The position numbers and the translations under genes were made by a program. From contig CAADWS010000106.1 of the NCBI GenBank assembly GCA_900752815.1, positions 1-29,863 of the forward strand: 29,863 nucleotides of DNA, read 5' to 3'. This DNA is from Bacteroidaceae bacterium. GTDB lineage: Bacteria; Bacteroidota; Bacteroidia; Bacteroidales; Bacteroidaceae. Each line of letters starts with the position of its first letter. The stretch's first letter is position 1. The notes under the pieces were generated by a model. The model was not told where the DNA came from. It saw only the letters and a program-made list of their open reading frames with translations, and made no database searches. Positions 1 through 7,156 of the stretch are shown here, in pieces.

Positions 1-388
1 ATCACTTCTAATTTACTAAATATCAGCGATATGCGCAACCTTTCATACATAAATATTTTATCGATTTAATTCCGCCAACGGGTTGATAAAAACACAGAAT
101 ATTCTAAACTTATTTTTTTAATTTCGCCAAGGACGCAGCATACACTGCACTTGCTCTTGAGGGAATGCCGCAGCCGTGCTCTGCCGTTTCTCCCAATCCG
201 TCAAGCCGAAAGCGGCTGATGGTATACGCAAAAAGACTACCGGAAAAATCATCGGACAAGTACCCGGCAAAACATCAGGCAAGCCTGAACGCCAGCCCCC
301 CGGACAGCCACCACAAGGCTGAATCCCGCCCGGATGGGATACCCGCGGCTTTCTGTTCCACTCAAACACCCATATACAAAAACGGATA
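1..388. other. Noncoding stretch upstream of the Tat-module operon
   Basis: I see no convincing gene here. The first 120 bases are AT-rich and the rest is GC-rich. Short open frames on both strands look like by-products of composition and resemble no family I know. The AT-rich part around 105-126 would be a natural place for a promoter of the gene at 389. The closest match to the Bacteroidetes -7 element (TAnnTTTG) is TAATTTCG at 119-126, which has one mismatch and no clear -33 partner, so I do not call it. A weak hairpin (ATCCC/GGGAT) lies near 322-339. Confidence 0.5.
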
Positions 389-1897
389 ATGCTTATGTTA
401 AGGAAAATCAGACTGACACTTGCTGCTCTGATCTTTACAGCTGTCACACTGCTGTTTCTCGACTTTACGGGAACCCTGCACGCCTGGCTGGGATGGATGG
501 CAAAAATACAATTTCTTCCGGCCCTGCTGGCTGTCAATGTGGGAGTAGTCCTCTTCCTCGTCGTTCTGACCTGGGTATTCGGTCGAGTTTATTGCTCGAT
601 CATCTGCCCGCTGGGAGTCATGCAGGACGTCATTTCCTGGCTGAACGGCAGAAGGAAAAAGAAAAAGTACCGCTTCTCCTATTCACCGGCCAAATCCTGG
701 CTGCGCAACAGCATACTGGTATTATATCTGGCTGCCCTGGTGGCAGGGGCCGGTTCGCTGATTGCCCTGCTGGCCCCCTACAGTTCCTACGGGCGCATAG
801 TCAGCAACCTTTTCGCCCCGATTTATCAGTGGGGCAACAACGCGCTTGCCTACCTTGCCGAACGCGCCGACAGTTACGCCTTCTATGAAGTAACGGTCTG
901 GCTCAAGAGCCTGCCTACATTTCTCATTGCTGCCGCCACTTTTGTCATCATTGCCCTGCTGGCATGGCGTGGTGGCCGCACCTATTGCAACACCATCTGT
1001 CCGGTAGGCACCCTGCTCGGTCTCATTTCCCGCTATTCGCTGCTGCGCATCACCATCGACGAGGAGAAATGCAATGCCTGCGGACTCTGCTCCCGCCGGT
1101 GCAAGGCCGCCTGTATCAACGGAAAGAAACACACGGTGGACTACAGCCGCTGCGTGGCATGCATGGACTGCATTGACACCTGCAAACAGGGGGCCATCAG
1201 TTTCTGCCTCCCACACAAGCATCCGAAGCCCACGGCCACACCTTCCGGGACAGAAGAAAAACCGATTGACCGTACCCGCCGCTCCTTCCTGACGGCCACA
1301 GCCCTGGCGGCCACAGCAGCCACGCTCAAGGCACAGGAAAAGAAAGTGGACGGCGGACTGGCAGCCATCGAGGACAAGGAAATCCCCGACCGCGAAACTC
1401 CCATCGTTCCGCCGGGGGCAACGGGCATACGCCATTTTGCCTCCCACTGCACAGCCTGCCAGCTTTGCGTATCGGTCTGCCCCAACGAAGTGCTGCGGCC
1501 GTCAACCCAGCTGACAAGGCTCATGCAGCCGGAAATGAGCTATGAGCGAGGATACTGCCGCCCGGAATGTACGAAATGCAGCGAAGTGTGCCCGGCCGGC
1601 GCAATACGTCCCATCACGGCTGCCGACAAGTCGGCCATTCAGATAGGCCACGCCGTATGGATAAAAAAGAACTGCGTTCCGCTGACCGACGGAGTGGAAT
1701 GCGGTAACTGCGCCCGCCACTGCCCCACCGGAGCCATTCAGATGATACCCTCCGACGCCGGCAATCCCGCATCGCTGAAAATCCCGGCCATCAACACCGA
1801 GCGGTGTATCGGCTGCGGCGCCTGCGAAAATCTCTGCCCGGCCCGCCCGTTCAGCGCAATCTACGTGGAAGGGCACAGCAAGCACAGGAACATATAA
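389..1897 (+). CDS. Fused NapH/NapG-like membrane polyferredoxin (4Fe-4S)
   Basis: This 502-residue protein probably passes electrons across or along the inner membrane. The N-terminal part is NapH-like: about four or five membrane segments and two paired Cys motifs, C69-x3-C73-P and C200-x3-C204-P. A cytoplasmic-type ferredoxin pair follows (C228/231/234/238 and C255/258/261/265). Next comes a twin-arginine motif with a short Ala-rich hydrophobic stretch (RTRRSFL, residues 295-301), then a NapG-like domain with four more cysteine clusters starting near C354, C390, C438 and C473. NapH and NapG are normally separate quinol-dehydrogenase subunits of periplasmic nitrate reductase, so this looks like a fusion in which the NapG Tat signal has become internal. 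There is no napA in the window. The aldo/keto reductase 24 bases downstream is the likely electron partner (inference). ATG at 395 is an alternative start. Certain as a Fe-S membrane protein; its donor and acceptor are not known. Confidence 0.9.
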   Translation: MLMLRKIRLTLAALIFTAVTLLFLDFTGTLHAWLGWMAKIQFLPALLAVNVGVVLFLVVLTWVFGRVYCSIICPLGVMQDVISWLNGRRKKKKYRFSYSPAKSWLRNSILVLYLAALVAGAGSLIALLAPYSSYGRIVSNLFAPIYQWGNNALAYLAERADSYAFYEVTVWLKSLPTFLIAAATFVIIALLAWRGGRTYCNTICPVGTLLGLISRYSLLRITIDEEKCNACGLCSRRCKAACINGKKHTVDYSRCVACMDCIDTCKQGAISFCLPHKHPKPTATPSGTEEKPIDRTRRSFLTATALAATAATLKAQEKKVDGGLAAIEDKEIPDRETPIVPPGATGIRHFASHCTACQLCVSVCPNEVLRPSTQLTRLMQPEMSYERGYCRPECTKCSEVCPAGAIRPITAADKSAIQIGHAVWIKKNCVPLTDGVECGNCARHCPTGAIQMIPSDAGNPASLKIPAINTERCIGCGACENLCPARPFSAIYVEGHSKHRNI

Positions 1898-1921
1898 TCT
1901 CTCAATAAAGCACGACAGAAT

Positions 1922-3316
1922 ATGAAACAAGATAAGAAGCCAACCATCTCCCGCCGTGAGTTCTTCAAGACTATCGGTGTGGCCGGCATGGCCACGGCCG
2001 GATGGGCAGCCTGTTCCGACAACGGGAAGAAACCGGCAGCCGAAGCAGGAAAGAAAGGAGAGATGACCTACCGGACCAATTCCACGACAGGCGATAAGGT
2101 TTCGCTGCTGGGATATGGCTGTATGCGCTGGCCGATGAAGCCTTCACCCGACGGAAAAGGCGAAGTCGTAGACCAGGAAACGGTTAACGAACTGGTGGAC
2201 TATGCACTGGCCCACGGCGTCAACTATTTCGACACCGCCCCTCCCTACGTGCGGGGACTTTCGGAAAAGGCTACCGGAATCGCCCTCAGCCGCCATCCGC
2301 GCAATTCCTATTTCATTGCCACCAAAATGTCCAACCAGCATTTTGCAAGCACCATGGAAGGAAAGGAGTTGCTTGATGCCTCCATCGGCATGTACCACCA
2401 GTCGCTCAAGGAACTCCAGACAGACTATATCGACTATTATCTTCTGCACTGCATCGGCACGAACGACGGCGTGCCTTTCCTGAAAAAGCGCTTCTTCGAC
2501 AACGGTCTGCTGGACTATCTGCTGAAAGAGCGGGAAGCCGGACGCATACGGAACATCGGATTCTCCTACCACGGTGACGTAAAAGCCTTTGACTATCTGC
2601 TCGCGCTGCACGACAAAATCCACTGGAACTTCGTGCAGATTCAGCTGAACTATGTGGACTACCGCCATGCATCCGGCATGAACTTCAATGCCGAATACCT
2701 GTATGCGGAACTGGAGAAACGGAACATACCGGCCATCATCATGGAGCCGCTGCTCGGCGGACGGCTCGCCTCCCTGCAGGACTACCTGAACGCACGGCTC
2801 AAGCAGCGCCGGCCGACGGAAAGCATAGCCTCCTGGGCATTCCGCTTTGCCGGTTCCTTTCCCGGCGTGCTGACGGTGCTGAGCGGAATGACCTACATGG
2901 AACATTTACAGGACAACATCCGCACCTATTCTCCCCTTGACCCTTGCACGGAAGAGGAATTCGCGTTGCTGGAAGATACGGCACAGGAAATGCTGCGCTA
3001 CTCCTCCGTGCCCTGCACCGCCTGCTCATATTGCATGCCGTGCCCGTATGGCATTGACATCCCCGCCATCTTCTCCCACTACAACAAGTGTATCAATGAA
3101 GGGAATGTACCCTCTTCCTCACAGGATGAAAACTACCGCAAGGCACGCCGTGCCTTCCTCGTAGGCTACGATCGGAGCGTGCCCCGCCTGCGGCAGGCCA
3201 GCCACTGCATCGGCTGCAACCAGTGCGCCCCCAACTGCCCGCAGAACATCCGGATTCCGGAAGAACTGCACCGCATTGACAAATTCGTGGAACAGCTGAA
3301 GCAGGAAACGCTGTAA
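1922..3316 (+). CDS. Tat-exported lipoprotein aldo/keto reductase with C-terminal 4Fe-4S domain
   Basis: This 464-residue protein is predicted to work outside the cytoplasm. The N-terminus has a Tat motif (SRREFF, R11-R12), an Ala/Gly hydrophobic stretch and a lipobox ending at C31, so it should be exported folded and lipid-anchored. The AKR barrel covers about residues 50-350 and keeps the family tetrad: D104, Y109, K135 and H176. The C-terminus adds two ferredoxin-like clusters, C365/368/371/374 and C429/432/435/439. AKR-ferredoxin fusions are a known Bacteroidales family, but the substrate is unknown. AKRs normally use NADPH, which the periplasm lacks. The Fe-S clusters and the polyferredoxin gene just upstream suggest electrons arrive through clusters instead (inference). 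It lies 24 bases after the polyferredoxin, so the two are probably co-transcribed. A 285-base gap with no gene follows. Confidence 0.92.
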   Translation: MKQDKKPTISRREFFKTIGVAGMATAGWAACSDNGKKPAAEAGKKGEMTYRTNSTTGDKVSLLGYGCMRWPMKPSPDGKGEVVDQETVNELVDYALAHGVNYFDTAPPYVRGLSEKATGIALSRHPRNSYFIATKMSNQHFASTMEGKELLDASIGMYHQSLKELQTDYIDYYLLHCIGTNDGVPFLKKRFFDNGLLDYLLKEREAGRIRNIGFSYHGDVKAFDYLLALHDKIHWNFVQIQLNYVDYRHASGMNFNAEYLYAELEKRNIPAIIMEPLLGGRLASLQDYLNARLKQRRPTESIASWAFRFAGSFPGVLTVLSGMTYMEHLQDNIRTYSPLDPCTEEEFALLEDTAQEMLRYSSVPCTACSYCMPCPYGIDIPAIFSHYNKCINEGNVPSSSQDENYRKARRAFLVGYDRSVPRLRQASHCIGCNQCAPNCPQNIRIPEELHRIDKFVEQLKQETL

Positions 3317-3601
3317 AACCCGAAGGCAAACAGACTTCAACCGAAGGTCAAGGAAGCACTGCACCCGTTGGAGCATGCACAACTTCCGTTGGAATCCGAG
3401 CAGCTCGCGCCGCGCATCATGGACCGGACCCCGACGACCGGTGCCCACAGAAAAAAATGTCCCGGCACAGATTCGGCTGCCGATATCACAGACATCATCC
3501 GCCTGTTTGCACGACAAAACGGATAAGTCCTGTCTTCCACCGCTGAAGAATACGGATTTCCGAACTGGCGGAACCTTACGAAACAAAACCATCTATTTTT
3601 T

Positions 3602-4111
3602 ATGGAAACAACAGTTAAGTTCTATTCATTGGAGTACGGGCAGGCAAAAACCTATCTGGTGGCCATGCTTTTCATCCTCGGAAACATGGCATTGCCCCAG
3701 CTCTGCCACACCGTCCACCTGGGAGGCCCCACCTGGCTGCCCATCTACCTTTTCACACTGATAGGAGCCTACAAATATGGCTGGCGCGTGGGATTGCTGA
3801 CAGCAGTCGCCTCTCCCCTGCTCAACTCCGTCCTTTTCGGCATGCCCGCCTGGACAGTATTGCCGGCCATCCTGCTCAAATCCGTGCTACTGGCAGGCAT
3901 CGCAGGCTACACGGCCCACCGTTTCCGGAAAGTTACCGTAGCCCTGCTGCTCGCCGTCGTACTGGGCTACCAGGTGCTCGGCACACTGGGCGAATGGGCA
4001 CTGACAGGACAGTTCTATCTCGCCGCACAGGATTTCCGTATCGGCATCCCGGGCATGCTCCTGCAGATTTTTGGCGGTTACTTATTCATTAAATACCTAA
4101 TACACAAATAA
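3602..4111 (+). CDS. ECF transporter S-component-like membrane protein
   Basis: A 169-residue, very hydrophobic protein with about five membrane segments. The central stretch ([11 protein letters not shown] followed by [16 protein letters not shown] and then GMP) resembles substrate-binding S components of energy-coupling factor transporters, which take up vitamins or small cofactors. No EcfA ATPase or EcfT gene is in the window, so if it is an S component it must share a module encoded elsewhere. It lies 285 bases after the aldo/keto reductase and only 2 bases before tatA, so it is almost certainly in the Tat operon. It could supply a cofactor precursor needed by the exported reductase, but this is speculation. 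The S-component call rests on general pattern and hydrophobicity, not on a ligand motif. Confidence 0.65.
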   Translation: METTVKFYSLEYGQAKTYLVAMLFILGNMALPQLCHTVHLGGPTWLPIYLFTLIGAYKYGWRVGLLTAVASPLLNSVLFGMPAWTVLPAILLKSVLLAGIAGYTAHRFRKVTVALLLAVVLGYQVLGTLGEWALTGQFYLAAQDFRIGIPGMLLQIFGGYLFIKYLIHK

Positions 4112-4113
4112 AT

Positions 4114-4344
4114 ATGTTTGGAATCGGAATGCAAGAGCTAATCTTCATCGCGCTGATTGTTCTCCTGTTTTTCGGCGGAAAGAAGATTCCCGAACTGATG
4201 AAGGGACTGGGTAAAGGCGTGCGCAGTTTCAAGGAAGGCATGAATGAGATAGAGAAAGAGCCCAAAACCGAGAAAGAATCCGGCAGTCAGGTAAAGAAAG
4301 AGGCGGACAGCCAGGGCGCAAATCCCACACAGAAACAGGAATAG
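4114..4344 (+). CDS. tatA: Twin-arginine translocase subunit TatA
   Basis: A 76-residue TatA/E-type protein that forms the translocation pore of the Tat system for folded proteins. It has the standard order: one N-terminal membrane helix (about residues 7-20), the hinge motif FGGKKIPEL (residues 19-27), an amphipathic helix ([13 protein letters not shown]), then a charged, low-complexity Lys/Glu/Gln tail. The start codon lies 2 bases after the stop of the ECF-S-like gene, and tatC follows after 19 bases. No separate TatB is seen, so this appears to be a two-component TatA/TatC system unless tatB lies elsewhere. Confidence 0.97.
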   Translation: MFGIGMQELIFIALIVLLFFGGKKIPELMKGLGKGVRSFKEGMNEIEKEPKTEKESGSQVKKEADSQGANPTQKQE

Positions 4345-4363
4345 CAGCAAAGCAAGAGAGACC

Positions 4364-5158
4364 ATGCAGGAAACAGACATGACCTTCTGGGAACACCTGG
4401 ATGTTTTGAGAAGTGTATTAATCAAGACGGCGCTGGCAGTTGTTGCATGCGGGCTTCTGGCCTTCTTTTTCAAAGACACGATGTTCGACATCGTACTGGC
4501 CCCCAAGGATTCATCTTTCGTTACCTACCGTCTGTTCCAGCGCATCGGCAGCCAGCTGCAGCTGCCGGCCATGGACCTGTTTTCCATCAAGCTAATCAAC
4601 ACCGGACTGGCAGAACAGTTTCTCATCCACATGAAGACTGCGGTTGGTGCCGGTTTCCTTCTGGCCTCCCCCTATATCATCTACCAGCTGTTCCTGTTCG
4701 TATCTCCCGCACTGTACGAACAGGAACGCAAATACTCCTTCCGCATTGTTGCCAGCGGATACCTCATGTTCCTCCTTGGCGTCATGGTGGGCTATTTTCT
4801 TATTTTTCCGCTGACACTACGCTTCCTCGGCACCTATCAGGTGAGTGCCGAAGTGGAGAACATGATTTCCCTCCAATCCTACATCGGCACCTTCATGATG
4901 ATGAATCTGCTGATGGGGATTGTCTTCGAACTCCCCGTCCTGTGCTGGTTCCTGGGCCGGCTGGGACTGTTGAATTCCAGGATGATGCGGCACTTCCGCA
5001 AGCATGCCATCGTGGCCATCCTCGTCGTGACTGCCATTATTACGCCGACATCGGATGTTTTCACCCTCCTGCTGGTATCCTTCCCCATCTGGCTACTCTA
5101 TGAAATCAGTATCCATGTCGTCAAAAAACCAGCGGACCGCTCCGTCCGCCCCCGTTGA
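4364..5158 (+). CDS. tatC: Sec-independent translocase subunit TatC
   Basis: A 264-residue polytopic protein, the Tat receptor that recognises the twin-arginine motif. It has the TatC start (MTFWEHLDVLRS), six predicted membrane helices, and the family's periplasmic PALYEQE segment with its conserved glutamate. It ends in a short basic tail. The length is normal for the family. ATG at 4379 is an equally plausible start, since the TatC homology begins there. It sits 19 bases after tatA and closes an operon whose first two genes carry twin-arginine motifs. The gene next to it (5600) is unrelated rRNA modification. Confidence 0.97.
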   Translation: MQETDMTFWEHLDVLRSVLIKTALAVVACGLLAFFFKDTMFDIVLAPKDSSFVTYRLFQRIGSQLQLPAMDLFSIKLINTGLAEQFLIHMKTAVGAGFLLASPYIIYQLFLFVSPALYEQERKYSFRIVASGYLMFLLGVMVGYFLIFPLTLRFLGTYQVSAEVENMISLQSYIGTFMMMNLLMGIVFELPVLCWFLGRLGLLNSRMMRHFRKHAIVAILVVTAIITPTSDVFTLLLVSFPIWLLYEISIHVVKKPADRSVRPR

Positions 5159-5599
5159 AAAAGGCGGTTGCCCGGTTGAAGGAGAAAATCACACTTTCTT
5201 TTTCTTTACCCGACGCCTATAAAAAAATATTTATATCTTTGTTGGCGCAAAGGTATTTACACCTCTCAATGAACTCTGCTAACTGCTTTGCATATTTATT
5301 GCACCCGCAGTTTGGCCAACAGCCAAACCGCAACGGCACAACGGGCCCATTTCTGCGGCAACAGCCCTCCGTAGCTGTTGCAGTTTTCCTATGTCCCGCC
5401 TGCAACGGCATGTCCGCAAAGCAAGCCCACGGATATGGCAGCAAAGCCATTTACACAGTTCATCCGTCTTCGCCGCACAAGGCAACCGGCAGCGGCCGGC
5501 CACAGGCCGCCCCCCTACAGCCGGAAAGCTGCCGCGCAGATGCGGCTTTTGCCAACCCTCTCGAAAAAACAGGAAAAACAGCACATCTTAATATTCTAA
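5159..5599. other. Noncoding, hairpin-rich stretch between tatC and rlmL
   Basis: This gap of 441 bases holds no believable gene. It does hold clear inverted repeats: GTTTGGC/GCCAAAC at 5310-5316 and 5322-5328 (5-base loop), GCAACAGC/GCTGTTGC at 5358-5365 and 5374-5381 (perfect 8 bp, 8-base loop), and GCCGC/GCGGC at 5531-5535 and 5542-5546. All lie downstream of the promoter-like element at 5234. They could belong to a long structured leader of rlmL, a small RNA, or early terminators. I find no match to tmRNA, RNase P RNA or a tRNA. Confidence 0.5.
5234..5241 (+). promoter_or_regulatory. Bacteroidetes-type -7 promoter element (TATCTTTG)
   Basis: TATCTTTG fits the Bacteroidetes sigma-ABfr -7 consensus TAnnTTTG exactly and lies in an AT-rich patch just after tatC. 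No clean TTTG -33 element sits at the usual spacing. Transcription from here would start near 5248 and run about 350 bases through the hairpin-rich stretch before reaching the methyltransferase gene. Confidence 0.55.
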
Positions 5600-7051
5600 A
5601 TGGAACAATTCGAACTCATTGCCAAGACCTTCCAAGGACTGGAGGAAGTTCTTGCACAGGAACTGACGGAACTCGGTGCCGACAATATCCAGATAGGACG
5701 CCGCATGGTATCCTTCAGCGGCGACAAGGAAATGATGTACCGCGCCAATTTCTGCCTTCGCACCGCCGTGCGCATACTCAAGCCCATCAAGCACTTCAAG
5801 GCTACCGACGCCGATGATGTCTACACAGCCGTCCGCAGCATTGACTGGGGCCAGTACCTGGACCTCGACACCACCTTTTCTGTCGATTCCGTTGTCTACT
5901 CGCAGGAATTCCGGCACTCCAAATTCGTGGCCTACAAGGTAAAGGATGCCATCGTCGACTATTTCCGGGAAACGCAGGGCAAGCGTCCCAACATCCGCCT
6001 CACCAACCCGGACATCCGTCTCAATATCCACATTGCCGAGGATAACTGCACGCTCTCGCTCGATTCCTCCGGCGAAAGCCTTCATCTGCGCGGCTATCGT
6101 GTCGCCAGTGTGGAAGCTCCCATCAACGAGGTGCTTGCCGCGGGCCTCATCAAGCTTTCCGGCTGGAAGTTTGATACCGATTTCATCGACCCCTTCTGCG
6201 GTTCAGGCACACTGCTCATCGAAGCCGCCCTCATGGCCCGCAACATCTATCCCGGCGTCTTCCGCAAGGAATACGGCTTCGAAAAGTGGAAGGACTTCGA
6301 CCGCGAACTCTTCGACCGCATCTACAACGACGATTCCGACGAGCGCGAATTCAACCACCGCATCTACGGCTACGACCTCAACCTGCGTGCCATCGAAGCC
6401 GCCACGGCCAATGTCAAGTCGGCCGGAGTGGCCGATTGCATTGTGCTCAAGCAGCAGGATTTCAAGAAGTTCACGCAGCCCGGACAGCCGGCCATCATGA
6501 TTACCAACCCGCCCTACGGCGAGCGCATCACATCGTCCGACCTGCTCGGCCTTTACCGCGCCATCGGCGAACGCCTGAAGCACGAATTTACCGGCGGAGA
6601 AGCCTGGATTATCAGCTACAAGCAGGAATGTTTCGACGAAATCGGCCTGAAGCCCAGTTTCAAAATACCTCTCTACAACGGTTCGCTCGACTGCGAATTC
6701 CGCAAATACCAGCTCTTCAGCGGCAAGCTCGATGAATTCCGGGCAGCCGGCGGCAGCGTCAAAACCGAGGAAGAACGCGCCCGCATGGCCGAGAAGCGCC
6801 GCTTCAAGACCCACCGCAACGAATTCAACGGCCGCTTTGCGGGCCGGAACGCTGAAGAGGACGAAAACGAAGAATACGCTCTCCTGCGCAACAAGCACCG
6901 CGAATTTGAGCGCAACTTTGCCCGCCGCGAACGCGACGACCGCAAAGGCGACGAAAGGCGGCGTGAAGGCGGTGAGCGCCGGCGCGAAGGCTTCGGCGGC
7001 AAGAAGCAATTTGACAAGAAGTCATTCGACCGCAAGTCCAAGAAATTCTGA
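5600..7051 (+). CDS. rlmL: THUMP-domain class I SAM-dependent 23S rRNA guanine-N2 methyltransferase
   Basis: A 483-residue enzyme of the RlmL/YpsC type, which methylates the exocyclic N2 of a guanine in 23S rRNA (m2G2445 in E. coli). The N-terminal ferredoxin-like and THUMP part covers about residues 1-160. The methyltransferase domain follows, with SAM-binding motif DPFCGSGT at 197-204 and catalytic motif NPPYGE from N303. The RlmK domain fused in E. coli RlmKL is absent, as usual outside gammaproteobacteria. Residues from about 397 on form a long Arg/Lys/Glu-rich tail with repeated RRREG blocks, probably disordered and RNA-binding. It is flanked by noncoding gaps and appears monocistronic. 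The exact target base is inferred from the family. Confidence 0.92.
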   Translation: MEQFELIAKTFQGLEEVLAQELTELGADNIQIGRRMVSFSGDKEMMYRANFCLRTAVRILKPIKHFKATDADDVYTAVRSIDWGQYLDLDTTFSVDSVVYSQEFRHSKFVAYKVKDAIVDYFRETQGKRPNIRLTNPDIRLNIHIAEDNCTLSLDSSGESLHLRGYRVASVEAPINEVLAAGLIKLSGWKFDTDFIDPFCGSGTLLIEAALMARNIYPGVFRKEYGFEKWKDFDRELFDRIYNDDSDEREFNHRIYGYDLNLRAIEAATANVKSAGVADCIVLKQQDFKKFTQPGQPAIMITNPPYGERITSSDLLGLYRAIGERLKHEFTGGEAWIISYKQECFDEIGLKPSFKIPLYNGSLDCEFRKYQLFSGKLDEFRAAGGSVKTEEERARMAEKRRFKTHRNEFNGRFAGRNAEEDENEEYALLRNKHREFERNFARRERDDRKGDERRREGGERRREGFGGKKQFDKKSFDRKSKKF

Positions 7052-7070
7052 CCGCAGCAAGGTCTTCACA

Positions 7071-7120
7071 GGCACGGAAAGGGCCACCGTCCCGGATGAG
7101 ACGGCCGCCCTCCCCGTGCC
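7071..7120 (+). other. Long imperfect hairpin between rlmL and ptpA
   Basis: Three nested pairings share one axis: GGCACGG (7071-7077) with CCGTGCC (7114-7120), GGGC (7081-7084) with GCCC (7107-7110), and CCGTC (7087-7091) with GACGG (7100-7104). No T-run follows, so it is not a classical terminator. It may stabilise or separate the two transcripts. Confidence 0.45.
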
Positions 7121-7156
7121 GAATCATTCACAACGCTGAACCTAGAAAACTACAAA

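Noticed and set aside
3317..3601. A gene in the gap before the ECF-S-like gene
   Set aside because: The open frame from 3375 runs out of frame into the ECF-S-like gene and its translation has no family features; no promoter match was found either.
5159..5599. tRNA, tmRNA or RNase P RNA in the hairpin-rich gap
   Set aside because: I found no cloverleaf with CCA-type acceptor pairing and none of the conserved core motifs of those RNAs.
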